The notes: generated from the letters alone by a model not told the origin. 64,000 bases of DNA from JAAXHF01 sp963665955 (GCA_965231765.1 OZ246887.1:682001-746000); one strand, 5' to 3'. Shown: positions 9,018 to 17,433, counted from the stretch's first letter. Program-made: numbers and translations.

Positions 9018-9782
9018 ATGAGTGCAATTGGGGAGAAGATTTCGGACTACACGGGCAAGGTCACATCAGCGACGATGACGGCGGCAGGCTCCGTTATCAA
9101 TGCCGAGGGGGACGCCGGGTCGTTCGGCACGTACGTGTATACGGTAACGTTCGGCCCGGCGGTGGATGTGGCGGGTGAGACGGGCCCACTGACGGGCCGG
9201 GTCCAAGATTTTCGCCCAGATGGCAGCATGGTGCCCCAAGTCGTCACAGGGGTGTGGCGCAAGAGTGGGCACCATCAGTGGGAAGTGAAGGCGATTAACA
9301 TGGCCGTAAACGGGAATCGCTTTTTCTTCGTAGAAACGTGGGATTTGGCGACACGGTCGCTCGCGGGCACGATCTACGCCTTGGAGGAGGAGACAGAAAG
9401 AAGCAAAGCGACGAGTGTGATAGGCGAGAAGATTACGGACTATACTGGGAAGGTGACGACGACGACGGTGGCGGAGGCGGGAGTAGTGCCCAATGTGGAG
9501 GCGGACGTCGGACCGTTTGGCACGGTGCACTATACGGAGACGTTTGGGCCGGCAGGGGATGCGGCAGGGGAGACGGGACCCGTGACGCTGCGTGGGCAAT
9601 GTTTTCTTGCGGATGGGGGGACGTTGCCGTTCACCGGCGCGGGCACATGGCGCAAGAGCGGACACCACCAGTGGCGGGTGAAGAATATTAACCTCGCGGC
9701 CGACGGGCAACGCGTTTTTGTGGTGGAAGAATGGGATCTCGCGACGCGGTCCACACAGGGGACGGTCTACGCCTTGGACTAG
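9018..9782 (+). CDS. internally duplicated protein of unknown family
   Basis: A 254-residue protein built from two tandem copies of a domain of about 120 residues (roughly 1-124 and 134-254). Each copy begins IGEKI-(S/T)-DYTGKV and contains TFGPA-x-D-x-AGETGP, a (V/T)WRKSGHHQW core and an ETWDLATRS-type end. The domain is rich in beta-strand-forming residues and suggests a barrel, possibly of the allene-oxide-cyclase or lipocalin kind; that is a guess. There is no signal peptide or catalytic motif I recognise. The ribosome site AGGAAAGGAG is strong. Its stop shares a CTAG with the stop of the convergent PPOX gene. Confidence 0.7.
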   Translation: MSAIGEKISDYTGKVTSATMTAAGSVINAEGDAGSFGTYVYTVTFGPAVDVAGETGPLTGRVQDFRPDGSMVPQVVTGVWRKSGHHQWEVKAINMAVNGNRFFFVETWDLATRSLAGTIYALEEETERSKATSVIGEKITDYTGKVTTTTVAEAGVVPNVEADVGPFGTVHYTETFGPAGDAAGETGPVTLRGQCFLADGGTLPFTGAGTWRKSGHHQWRVKNINLAADGQRVFVVEEWDLATRSTQGTVYALD

Positions 9783-10111
9783 GCGGCCTCACTTCCGATC
9801 CGTTCCGTACAATTTCTCCGAGTCGCATTTTGCAGTCCTCTTCTTGATTGGGGCAGCGCTCGTTCATCCAGGCCGGTGTCACTTATCGAAACGAGGCCGT
9901 CGAACGCCACCCCTCGTTCCGGCTCGTCGATATGGTTCGTCACCAGGACCGAGGCTTTCGGGTCACGGCGAAGGCGGTGAACCTTTGGCGTATCCTTGCC
10001 GGCGAACATCCGCACGACCTCACCGTTCCAGTCGAACCAGACCGGAATCCCCATTGGCGTCCCCTCTTGGCGATTAGCCAGCAGGACAGCCAGCCTGGGC
10101 GTGGCGAGCAA
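9779..10111 (-). CDS. PPOX-type flavin oxidoreductase, probably incomplete
   Basis: About 75 residues match the pyridoxamine-phosphate-oxidase-like split-barrel fold: LATPRLAVL, GTPMGIPVWF, KVHRLRRDP and the final GVAFDG-x-VSISD strand, typical of F420/FMN-binding PPOX proteins of 130-140 residues. The C-terminal 30 residues do not resemble the family. No good ATG or ribosome site exists; the frame reads back through ENEESRDQ to the TGA of the upstream GFA-like gene at 10139. The TTG at 10111 is a nominal start. It is either an unusual short member translated by coupling or a decaying gene; I lean to decay. Confidence 0.5.
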   Translation of the reverse strand: MLATPRLAVLLANRQEGTPMGIPVWFDWNGEVVRMFAGKDTPKVHRLRRDPKASVLVTNHIDEPERGVAFDGLVSISDTGLDERALPQSRRGLQNATRRNCTERIGSEAA

Positions 10112-10138
10112 CTGGTCTCTGCTCTCTTCGTTCTCGAA

Positions 10139-10795
10139 TCAGGCAGACCCTGCTGCCGGCTTAGCTATTCGCTGCCGGCGAGTCGGAGATCCCTCGCTGA
10201 GTCGCGCCTCGCCTGTCGGGATAAAGGCGCCACCGATCTTACCGAGGAGAATCTGCGCGTTCATTTCCGTGCCCTCCTTCCCGGCCGCTTTAATAGCACG
10301 GAACTGGGCCAGCAGGATGTCGGCGGCGCCTTGGTAGACGTATGACGGGTCGCCGCGCCAAGCCGGGAGCGCGGCGAGCTGCTCCGCGCTGAGGTCCTTT
10401 AAGAAATGCCGCGCTTGCAGGGGCATCAGCTCCGCCTTGGTCAAGCCCTCGAACTCCTGGTAATTCATGACCTGCGTCACCACTAATTGCTTGGCGTAGC
10501 CGGGATGGTCGGCGAACAACACACTCCAACAGTCCGTGCAATAAAAGCGCGTGGTGTCGGCGTTTTCGAAATTCAGAAAGGCTCCCAGCTTCTCCTCGCC
10601 CGTCACGATCTTGAACTCATTGGGGAACCAACTGCTATCCAAACACTGATGGATCGGAGGGGCAGGCCCCCCGCGCTCGTGCGCGTACCACAAGGCCGCC
10701 GTGCAATCGTGGCAGCAGCACTCCAGCCGGAACAAATCGTTTGTTGTGAAGAACTCTATTTGCACGCTTGTGCACTTGCAAGTAATCGTCGCCAT
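10139..10795 (-). CDS. GFA-domain (CENP-V-fold) protein with C-terminal extension
   Basis: A 218-residue protein whose first 130 residues match the glutathione-dependent formaldehyde-activating-enzyme fold, a zinc-binding beta-tent. Cysteine sets are visible: C-x-C at residues 6-8, the CCCHDC cluster and a later YCTDC pair. About 80 further residues (LTKAELMPL onward, with a YVYQGAADILLAQFRAIKAAGKEG segment) are not part of the usual domain and look helical. The start was set at the ATG at 10795, directly before the family N-terminus (ATITCKC). A standard-length relative is at 20595. The reaction is unknown; few GFA proteins act on formaldehyde. Confidence 0.7.
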   Translation of the reverse strand: MATITCKCTSVQIEFFTTNDLFRLECCCHDCTAALWYAHERGGPAPPIHQCLDSSWFPNEFKIVTGEEKLGAFLNFENADTTRFYCTDCWSVLFADHPGYAKQLVVTQVMNYQEFEGLTKAELMPLQARHFLKDLSAEQLAALPAWRGDPSYVYQGAADILLAQFRAIKAAGKEGTEMNAQILLGKIGGAFIPTGEARLSEGSPTRRQRIAKPAAGSA

Positions 10796-10880
10796 AGGTC
10801 CGTGTCCGGTGCGCAAGATGGTTGGCCGCAAGACTACTCGCCCCAAAGAGGAAGTCAAGTTCAGGGAGTGACTGAAAAAA

Positions 10881-10945
10881 GGGGAAGCCTTCTTCGTCCT
10901 CACACGACATGAGTTTCGCGCTCTGTTTCAATAACTTGACAAAGC
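10881..10945. repeat. terminal sequence of short mobile-like repeat (right-end type)
   Basis: It aligns with the ends at 14640-14759 and 21934-22052: a CTCACACGAC block, a TGAGTTTCG block, then CAATAACTTGACA. Similarity continues weakly leftward to about 10835. It sits directly after the reductase stop codon, between that gene and the GFA-like gene. Confidence 0.65.
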
Positions 10946-10947
10946 AA

Positions 10948-11937
10948 TTAGCAGTTCCTCAGGCTTGCGACGGTTTCTTTGAGAATGGTGGGCACGTCCC
11001 GGAGTGGTACCCCTAAGCTGTCTCGCCTCGTGAAATCAAAGCCCGTCGGCGGCAGCGGCGGCTCGATTAATGGTTCTGGCATGGCCGCTTCGGGCATGAG
11101 TTTTTTAAGCTCTGCATAGATGTCCTTATAGTGCCAACTGTCGTAGACCCCAAAGTAACGGCCACGCGCTTCCGGGTTCTCATAGGCCGCTAAGAACAAC
11201 AAAGCCAAGTCTTGCACGTGAATCATGGAAGAGGAGTCGTTGGGAATCTTAGCGTGACGAGGCGGTCCTCCCTGCAGCATTTGTCGCAGCATGCCTTGGA
11301 ATCCCCGTTCCGCATGCTCAGGGAGGACCGCGGGACCCAACATAAGGGTTGGCAGGAAAATGGATAACCGGATGTTGTGCTGGTCCGCAAAGCCCATGGC
11401 GGTCGCTTCCATCACCGTCTTTGCCGCAGACGTATACTTCTTTTGCGCGTACTGATGCGCTCGGTCGGACCAATGGTCGATTTCGTTTTTCTTGGCGACC
11501 GGATTTTTCGGGTTGGTACTGCTGGTGCTACTACAGATGGTGACGTCTGTGATGCCCGCCTCATGAGCCGATCGCAGAATATTCAGACAGCCGTCGACCG
11601 TGGGCATGACAATTTCTTTCTCCCCTTGGTCGTCGTCCATTTCGCGGGCAGGTGTTCCAGTTGGTCCAAAATAGGTGGGAATGAGACACGCAATGAACAC
11701 CGCGTCCGCGTTGGACAGCGCTGCGTCGAACGCGCCGGGGTGTGACATCTCCGCGCTCAACAGCTCCAGCCGTTCGGATGCGCTAGGTAAGGCATACAGG
11801 TGCAGGGTTTTCTCGGTATCGGCACTGTCCTGGAGGGTGCCGCGCACCCGGTAGCCCCGTTCCAAGGCGGCTTTGGTGAGATTGGCCCCAACCAGGCCGC
11901 TGGCTCCAGCAATACAAATCGTTTTGGGTTCAGTCAT
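10948..11937 (-). CDS. extended SDR NAD(P)-dependent reductase/epimerase, copy A
   Basis: A 329-residue extended short-chain dehydrogenase of the dihydroflavonol-reductase/cinnamoyl-CoA-reductase type. The Rossmann motif GASGLVG lies at residues 8-14, the middle carries a CSSTSST segment (catalytic serine region), and YAQKKYTSAAK supplies the Y-x3-K pair. The ATG at 11937 was chosen over the upstream ATG because GGAG lies five bases before it. The gene is identical in protein sequence to 25512-26501. Its divergent neighbour is DoxX. The likely substrate is a ketone or aldehyde of a hydrophobic molecule (inference). Confidence 0.88.
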   Translation of the reverse strand: MTEPKTICIAGASGLVGANLTKAALERGYRVRGTLQDSADTEKTLHLYALPSASERLELLSAEMSHPGAFDAALSNADAVFIACLIPTYFGPTGTPAREMDDDQGEKEIVMPTVDGCLNILRSAHEAGITDVTICSSTSSTNPKNPVAKKNEIDHWSDRAHQYAQKKYTSAAKTVMEATAMGFADQHNIRLSIFLPTLMLGPAVLPEHAERGFQGMLRQMLQGGPPRHAKIPNDSSSMIHVQDLALLFLAAYENPEARGRYFGVYDSWHYKDIYAELKKLMPEAAMPEPLIEPPLPPTGFDFTRRDSLGVPLRDVPTILKETVASLRNC

Positions 11938-11986
11938 CCGATCTCCGTTTGTCTCCGTTTGTTGCGTCATCCTTCTTGGTGAGCGA

Positions 11987-12033
11987 GGTATTGTCAAGTT
12001 ATTGGCGCCTTGTGGAAGGGGGGCTGGTCGCCC
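11987..12033. repeat. terminal sequence of short mobile-like repeat (left-end type)
   Basis: Begins GGTATTGTCAAGTTATTGG and continues with CTTGTGGAAGGGG. The same arrangement occurs at 20384-20425 and, reversed, at 25416-25462. It lies in the 154 bp divergent space between the reductase and DoxX genes, so it may also influence their expression. Confidence 0.6.
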
Positions 12034-12091
12034 GCGCCCAGGCAGTTTAGAAGATCACCATGGACTGTATCAGTAGTGCTGAGGCCGGAGC

Positions 12092-12748
12092 ATGACATTG
12101 ACATGGCTTGAAGAGCGAATCGCTCGAGCGCATGAACGCCGGGGGGTCTACACCAGCATCATTGTGTTGCGCATGCTGATCGGTTTTGCCTTCATTCCTG
12201 CAGGGCTCAAGAAGCTGCTGGGACAGCCGTTTACCGATCCAGCGAACACGGGAGTTTTTCACGAGTTCCTGCATGCCTTTCATGCCACCGGCCTGTTCTA
12301 TCAATTTGTGGGGGCACTGCAGCTCACGGCCGCCGTGTTTCTTATCACGCAGCGCCACGCGACTTTGGGTGCGGCGCTTGCCGCTCCCATTCTTGCAGCC
12401 ATTTTCGTGCTTTGCTGGAGCACAGGAGTGGTACCCACCGCTATCGTCGTCACCTTGATGAGTGTGGGCCTGCTCGTGTTAATCGTCTGGGATACTCAGA
12501 GATGGAAGGCGCTATTCGGCATGACAACTCCGCCGCCGCCGGCCGCCCACCCGGTGGTCAACATGCGGCTCTGGAGCCGTTGCGGCTGGCTCATTCTGTT
12601 GCTCTATTTTGGCAATACGGCGATAACCGGCCAGGTCTATCGGCCCATGGGCGCAGAGTGGTCCAACCCCTCGTTTCTTGTGCTATTGATTATCGCCATT
12701 TTACCTATGGTGACCTTCGCTCTGGATTCATCACCAGCCAGAGATTGA
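12092..12748 (+). CDS. DoxX-family membrane protein, copy A
   Basis: A 218-residue integral membrane protein with about six hydrophobic segments. The first pair contains the DoxX-like pattern LRMLIGFAFIPAGLKKLLG, and later segments fall near residues 65-85, 92-108, 113-133, 165-185 and 195-212. DoxX/DoxD-type proteins are subunits of quinone-linked oxidoreductases or act in membrane redox homeostasis; a specific role is not evident. It is divergent from the reductase gene. Protein sequence is identical to 24701-25357. No strong ribosome site is seen before the ATG. Confidence 0.85.
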   Translation: MTLTWLEERIARAHERRGVYTSIIVLRMLIGFAFIPAGLKKLLGQPFTDPANTGVFHEFLHAFHATGLFYQFVGALQLTAAVFLITQRHATLGAALAAPILAAIFVLCWSTGVVPTAIVVTLMSVGLLVLIVWDTQRWKALFGMTTPPPPAAHPVVNMRLWSRCGWLILLLYFGNTAITGQVYRPMGAEWSNPSFLVLLIIAILPMVTFALDSSPARD

Positions 12749-13224
12749 GTGTTTGCTGGGGGAAGGTTGTCGGATGCGCTCTTTGGAACCTGTATCAGCT
12801 CGAGCGGGCCAGTCTCTTTCGGATTCCCAAGGCCTTATTTAACCGAGCGCTCCCCCCCAGTCAGTTTACGGTCATGCCCCTCATGCTGCACGGTACATAG
12901 GGGTGCGGTTGAAAAAATAGCGCCGTTCCTCCCCTCATTTCTTAGTTTTGGTATGATAGGAACACGACGGTCCGCTTCCCCACAGCGCCCCTTGCTCCTT
13001 GACATTGGTAGTGTGTCATTTTATGGCAAGGGTTCCGCCACACACGTGGGAATCTCTATCTGAACGAAAGTATCTTTATCAGACGTTTTTCTGATACAAG
13101 GGAGTTGGGGGAGCACAAGGGCAGCGTTCTCGGCGCCCATGAGACCCGAAAATTTTTTGTTGAACACCATGATCTTGCGGAGAAGTCCCTCACAGATTAC
13201 GAATCCGACGCAAAGGAGGCATGA
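12749..13224. other. 476 bp leader region before the DUF1329 gene
   Basis: The first 30 bp belong to the 1.9 kb duplicate. The rest holds a candidate promoter at 12999 and a short hairpin near 13078-13098 (TATCAG paired with CTGATA). No gene was recognised, and the putative untranslated leader would be about 190 nt. Confidence 0.45.
12999..13027 (+). promoter_or_regulatory. candidate sigma-70 promoter for the DUF1329 gene
   Basis: TTGACA at 12999 is followed by a 17 bp spacer and TATGGC at 13022. The -35 is perfect and the -10 is weak. It is the only such pair noticed upstream of 13225. Confidence 0.3.
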
Positions 13225-14556
13225 ATGCGAGGAAAAGTAGGGCAATGGCAGACCCGTACACAAGGCACGAGATTAGGCTCGGTGTCGTGCGCTTTCCTTC
13301 TACTCGCACTGTGGGGGGCGCTTGGCGCGGCGAGAGCCGCTGAAGACAAGAGCTACGAAGCGCTCCGACAGTGGCTTGACCAGTATCGAGAAGCCCCGCC
13401 AGCGTTTGAGCCGGGCCAGACACTGACGCTGAAAGATCGGAACGCCCTGGAGCCGTTCTTCCCCCAATCCGTCTGGCCATATTACTTTTTTGACGAGATG
13501 GAAATGGAGATTACGGAGACGGGTCAGTACCCATTTCCGTCGGAGTGGGGCCAGCAGGTCCCGACTGACTATCACCTGGATACAGCCGGGGTCTTGGTAA
13601 ATTTTAAAGGTGGGGGCTTTCCGTTTCCCTCTATTGCTCCAGATGATCCGCAAGCAGCGGTCAAGGTCATTTGGAATATGATGTGGGAGCCGGGGACGAA
13701 CGATCATTCGATGGAGATGCAGACCTGGTCACGGAGTGAACATGGGCAGCTCGACCGGAGGTTTGAATTCGTCTCGACCCAGGCCGAGTATGCGCTCGGC
13801 GACGAGAGCCTTGTGCCCGGCTATGAAGAAGTGCGCAGCAAGATGTCCATGGAATTCATCTCGCCGCGAGATTTGGCCGGTGCCAAGCAGTTAACCATCA
13901 TCTACCTTGATCATTATAAAGAGAACAGTGGCTGGATGTATTCGCCAGTGCAGCGCAAACCTCGTCGGGTCCTCGCCTCAGAGCGAACCAGCGAAATGAT
14001 GGGCATGGATTTTACCATGGAAGATATGATGGGGTTTGGTGGGAAAGTCCATGAACAAGATTGGACCTACTTGGGGCGTAAAAAGATCTTAGCCACCATG
14101 AACCTCAAGACGAACCCTCCGGCGGGCGGGCCGCATCTGTGGGTGCCGCACCAGGTTCGGTGGGAGCTTCGTGATACGCACGTGGTGCTGATCGATCCGA
14201 AAAAAGACAGCCATCCGTATAGCCATAAGGTGGTTTTTGTTGACGCGGAAACGTATGTGACCCACTGGATGGTCGCCTTTGACCGCCAAGATGATCAGCT
14301 CTTGCGTTTGCAGCAGCACTTCCGGAAATATACGGAGGACTATACGGAGGAACCCGCCACGCAAGCGCCTCATATGAGAATGGACCTCTCGCACAACCAC
14401 GGTCATCGCGTGTTCCTCCATCTCGGCGAGACCGATATCAATGTCAAGAAGCCGCATGCGACGTTTATGCACTGCTACGCTGTCAAGAAAAAATATTCAC
14501 CCGGCCGGGCGAAGCAGGCGTTCTCGCTGCGGAATATGGCCAGTGGCCGCCGCTAA
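13225..14556 (+). CDS. DUF1329 exported protein
   Basis: A 443-residue protein with an N-terminal signal peptide (hydrophobic segment at residues 17-33 ending GAARAAED). The mature part matches DUF1329, a LolA/LolB-like beta-sheet family: GGGFPFPSI, KVIWNMMWE, a W-x-YSPVQRKPRRV segment, and a late HGHRVFLHL. These periplasmic proteins are often encoded near genes for steroid, ketone or hydrocarbon oxidation and are thought to carry hydrophobic molecules or lipoproteins across the periplasm. The ribosome site AAAGGAGG precedes the ATG. No DUF1302 porin partner is present in this window. Confidence 0.85.
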   Translation: MRGKVGQWQTRTQGTRLGSVSCAFLLLALWGALGAARAAEDKSYEALRQWLDQYREAPPAFEPGQTLTLKDRNALEPFFPQSVWPYYFFDEMEMEITETGQYPFPSEWGQQVPTDYHLDTAGVLVNFKGGGFPFPSIAPDDPQAAVKVIWNMMWEPGTNDHSMEMQTWSRSEHGQLDRRFEFVSTQAEYALGDESLVPGYEEVRSKMSMEFISPRDLAGAKQLTIIYLDHYKENSGWMYSPVQRKPRRVLASERTSEMMGMDFTMEDMMGFGGKVHEQDWTYLGRKKILATMNLKTNPPAGGPHLWVPHQVRWELRDTHVVLIDPKKDSHPYSHKVVFVDAETYVTHWMVAFDRQDDQLLRLQQHFRKYTEDYTEEPATQAPHMRMDLSHNHGHRVFLHLGETDINVKKPHATFMHCYAVKKKYSPGRAKQAFSLRNMASGRR

Positions 14557-14976
14557 TCCGCCAAGACCTATCGGTCAGACTCGATTTTTTGCTTTCGGAT
14601 CGGACGGCATTTGATGAAGGCGGTCCACGATTATTTAGGGATCAAACATGTACGACATGGCGGGAGGTAACTACAGGGCTGGAAACAGCGTAGCGAAAGT
14701 CTTCATCGGATCTCACACCACGTGAGCTTCGTACTTTGCTTCGACAACTTGACAGTACCGATTCTCTGCCTACAACCCTTACGTCGAACTCAGGTTTCTT
14801 TATCGGCCAAGCTGCCACTCATTGTCTGGGTCATCGCAAGCAACTGTCGTCCGAAAGAGAATTCTTGGCTCATCAGTGGGCCATGGACGACCGCGATGCA
14901 GAAAGAAGTGGCACCTCAATAGAGAGGAAGGGTCCAACTCGCGCGTGTTCTCCTCAGCCGATAAGACAAGTCCCCC
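14557..14976. other. 420 bp gap containing a repeat end
   Basis: Lies between the convergent DUF1329 and Rieske genes. It contains the right-end repeat at 14640-14759; the remainder shows nothing recognisable. Confidence 0.5.
14640..14759. repeat. terminal sequence of short mobile-like repeat (right-end type)
   Basis: About 120 bp aligning over its whole length with 21934-22052. Shared landmarks in order: GATCAA, TACG, TGGCG-GAGGTAAC, GGGC, ACAGC, CTCACAC, TTCG, and the terminal CTTGACAGTACC. The terminal bases are the reverse complement of the left ends (GGTAYTGTCAAG). Confidence 0.75.
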
Positions 14977-16131
14977 CTACCCAAAGATCCGCTCCAGGTA
15001 GTAGTTGATCACATGGTGGACGGCAATCTCGTACTTGGACATCGGGCCCGGCTGGTAGGCGCGAGACTTGAAGCTTTTCTGCAGAGATTGCACCATCTCC
15101 CGGTCTTCTTCCAACACAAGCGTGACAAAATCCTCATAGACTTTCACCCGCTGTCGAAAGTCGGGCAAGCTAAAGTGCTGTTTAGGCAGCAGCATATGGA
15201 AGGTGATCATGCTGCGCTCGACCCCTAGCGGCCAGGTTGTGGTAAAATTGATATTGTCTTGGCGTAAGCCAAAATTCATATTCGGCCGCTGATGGCTCGT
15301 GTAGCCGTACTCCAGGGCCTTGCCCGAAAGCCACGGCATGTTGCCAAAGCGCGACGTGCCGTCTGGTGTCAGCGGGCTGTTGCCCTTAAAAATACCGTTA
15401 TAGCCTCCCCGTGTCAGGTGAAACTCGTACGCTTCGAGCGGCTGGTGGGGACCCAAGGAAGCGCCGTGCAGCGCGGCAAGATGATAGATATCAACCAGAT
15501 TTTCAGCCGTGGCTTTCCAGTTACAGTCATATTCCAGGACAAACTTCGTCGCCAGTTGCAACTCTTCGGGGCGGTAGGGGGCGACGGTCTCGGTGAAGTC
15601 GCCTAAAAATTCCAGCAAGCCGCAGCTCTCAGGGTCAAAATTGACGAAAATGAACCCACCCCAGGTGTCTACTTTCAGGGGCGCTAAGCCGTACTCGGAC
15701 AGCGTAAAATTCTCGATTTCTTTTGTAAAAGGAGCGCCTTTCAAGCGGCCTTTGAGGTCGTACGTCCACGCGTGATAGGGACATTGGAAACTTTTGGTGT
15801 TCCCCTGCCCGATGGCCACCTCTGTCCCCCGGTGACGGCAGACGTTGTAGAAGGCATTGATTGCTCGCTCTTCATCTCGGCACACGATAATCGGTTCATC
15901 TCCGACTCGCAGCGTGAGATAGTCCCCGGCCTGCGCGACCTCCTCCACCCGGCCAACACACAGCCAGTCGGCCTGAAAGATGCGCTCCTGTTCCAACTGA
16001 TACGTGGTCGGGGAAGTGTAAAAATCCCCCGGCAGATGGCGCGCTTGCAGTAAGGGAGCCCGCGTCTGAGCAAGGGCAGTGGCGAACACGGCCTCGGTGT
16101 TGTGTGGGGTATTTGATGATGCCATGTTCAT
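14977..16131 (-). CDS. Rieske-type aromatic-ring-hydroxylating oxygenase alpha subunit
   Basis: A 384-residue Rieske non-heme iron oxygenase. The [2Fe-2S] ligands appear as C-R-H-R-G and, 17 residues further on, C-P-Y-H-A-W (CxH...CxxH). The mononuclear iron site appears as N-L-V-D-I-Y-H-x3-H in the C-terminal catalytic domain. Such enzymes hydroxylate aromatic rings or demethylate/oxidise aliphatic substrates, and need a reductase and sometimes a beta subunit; neither is encoded nearby. The start at 16131 has AAAGGA just upstream. It looks intact, unlike the Rieske fragment at 23710-24155. Confidence 0.9.
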   Translation of the reverse strand: MNMASSNTPHNTEAVFATALAQTRAPLLQARHLPGDFYTSPTTYQLEQERIFQADWLCVGRVEEVAQAGDYLTLRVGDEPIIVCRDEERAINAFYNVCRHRGTEVAIGQGNTKSFQCPYHAWTYDLKGRLKGAPFTKEIENFTLSEYGLAPLKVDTWGGFIFVNFDPESCGLLEFLGDFTETVAPYRPEELQLATKFVLEYDCNWKATAENLVDIYHLAALHGASLGPHQPLEAYEFHLTRGGYNGIFKGNSPLTPDGTSRFGNMPWLSGKALEYGYTSHQRPNMNFGLRQDNINFTTTWPLGVERSMITFHMLLPKQHFSLPDFRQRVKVYEDFVTLVLEEDREMVQSLQKSFKSRAYQPGPMSKYEIAVHHVINYYLERIFG

Positions 16132-16188
16132 TTTTTTCCTTTCACAAGGAACGTACTCCCAGGTGGGTTTGAGAGTCAAGGATTTGAT

Positions 16189-16719
16189 ATGGTGCGCTCT
16201 TTTCCCAAACCCCTCCAGCAACCGCAGCTGGTTCCCATGCTTTTCTGGTGGCGCAATATCTTGGCTCAGCCAGCGGGAGAAGACTTCCCCACCTATAAAA
16301 CGTTTCGTCGACTGGGGGATAAAGCTCAGTTAGCAGAACGAGTTGTCCAATACTGCCGCGCTCAGAGCGGATTTGGTGATGTCATCGGAACATGTGAACC
16401 ATTAGCAGACAAGGCAGAATCCCACCCAATAGGAAAAGAGACCGAGCAAGCTCCCCCTGAAGAGTTCGGCTCCGTCTACCTGATCAAAGCTGGTCCGTAT
16501 TACAAAATTGGTAGAAGCAACGCTATTGGGAGGAGAGAGCGTGAGATTGCGCTCCAACTCCCAGATAAGCCTGAAATCCTGCATGTCATTTCGACAGACG
16601 ACCCCGTGGGAATCGAAGCATATTGGCATAAGCGATTTGCCGAGAAGAGAAAAAATGGGGAGTGGTTCCAACTCAGTCAGGCAGATGTGAAAGCCTTTCG
16701 GCGTCGGAAGTTCATGTAG
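16189..16719 (+). CDS. GIY-YIG-type nuclease protein, N-terminally truncated
   Basis: The C-terminal 80 residues match a GIY-YIG/T5orf172-type nuclease domain: GSVYLIKAGPYYKIGRS supplies the paired tyrosines, followed by a catalytic arginine region (RREREI) and the EAYWHKRF...GEWFQL block with glutamate and histidine. Before it lies one partial helical repeat (PTYKTFRRLGDKAQLAERV) of the kind that normally occurs in several copies in longer homologues. The first 20 residues resemble nothing and overlap the promoter region of the Rieske gene. I therefore think the 5' part is lost; the start given is nominal. Family members are DNA-binding or homing-type nucleases. Confidence 0.6.
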   Translation: MVRSFPKPLQQPQLVPMLFWWRNILAQPAGEDFPTYKTFRRLGDKAQLAERVVQYCRAQSGFGDVIGTCEPLADKAESHPIGKETEQAPPEEFGSVYLIKAGPYYKIGRSNAIGRREREIALQLPDKPEILHVISTDDPVGIEAYWHKRFAEKRKNGEWFQLSQADVKAFRRRKFM

Positions 16720-16857
16720 CCGCGACAGAAAATCTCCGTACAATTACAGAGAACGAACGTCGAAAGTTGGCAGGACGTCCTCTATCAGACGAAACATGAG
16801 GGTGCCGAGCGCAATCCACATGGACAGGTCAGCGGCGGTCTACTAGGATGCCTCGCC

Positions 16858-17430
16858 ATGCCCTCCCCGACCAAGCTGTACGCCTATGTCGATGAATCCG
16901 GTCAAGAAACAGAAGGCCGCTTGTTTGTTGTCGGTGTTGTAGTGACCGGCACGGAACGGGATACATTGCTTGGGCAACTGGAAGCCTTAGAGACCCAGAG
17001 CAGCAAACGCAAAGCCAAATGGCAGCGCTCCCGGCCACTCTACCGGCAAGCCTATATCACCGGCTTAACGCAGATAGCCTTGCTCAAAGGGAGTCTCTTT
17101 CATACCCGCTTTACCCAAGGTGGAGCCTATACCGATCTCACTGCCGAAGCGACCGCGCGAGCGATTCAGGCGAAAGCCCAAGGGACCTACCGGGTCACGA
17201 TCTCTGTAGATGGATTGAACCGTGTCGAGGGCCGGATCTTTGCCAAACGCCTTCGGAGCCTTGGGATCGGCCCGCGCAAAATACGCGGAGTTCGTAACGA
17301 AAAAAGTGATGCCGGTATTCGGCTCGCAGATGCATTGTGTGGCCTGGTCCGGGATGCAGAAGAAGGACAGGATTGGGCGCGCGAGGCTTTGGGGCGGCTG
17401 CAGAGAATCGGGTATATGACGGAAGTCTGA
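16858..17430 (+). CDS. DUF3800 protein
   Basis: A 190-residue protein with the DUF3800 signature at its N-terminus (LYAYVDESGQE) and the C-terminal D-A-G-I-R-L-A-D-x-L-C-G segment. The acidic residues are arranged as in RNase-H-like folds, so a metal-dependent nuclease or resolvase-like activity is plausible but unproven. DUF3800 genes are common in accessory and phage-defence regions. It follows the truncated GIY-YIG gene by 138 bp, and a small-RNA gene runs toward it, ending four bases after its stop codon. No clear ribosome site. Confidence 0.7.
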   Translation: MPSPTKLYAYVDESGQETEGRLFVVGVVVTGTERDTLLGQLEALETQSSKRKAKWQRSRPLYRQAYITGLTQIALLKGSLFHTRFTQGGAYTDLTAEATARAIQAKAQGTYRVTISVDGLNRVEGRIFAKRLRSLGIGPRKIRGVRNEKSDAGIRLADALCGLVRDAEEGQDWAREALGRLQRIGYMTEV

Positions 17431-17433
17431 AGG

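Larger units (their letters stand above)
10879..12778. repeat. 1.9 kb inverted duplicate, copy A
   Basis: This 1,900 bp segment recurs in opposite orientation at 24671-26570. Position x here corresponds to 37449 minus x there. All translated frames inside are the same in both copies, and the stretches compared base by base are identical. It contains the SDR reductase, the DoxX gene and two short repeat ends. Copy A appears to be the parental one, because the repeat end on its left side continues past the boundary to about 10835. Confidence 0.97.

Noticed and set aside
9066..9710. 214-codon open frame opposite the duplicated-domain gene
   Set aside because: The internal repeat of the plus-strand protein and its strong ribosome site show which strand codes; the opposite frame is arginine-rich and unlike any protein.
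10931..10945. TTGACA within the repeat ends as promoter -35 boxes
   Set aside because: No -10 element at 16-18 bp is found at several copies, and the TTGACA is part of the terminal inverted repeat.
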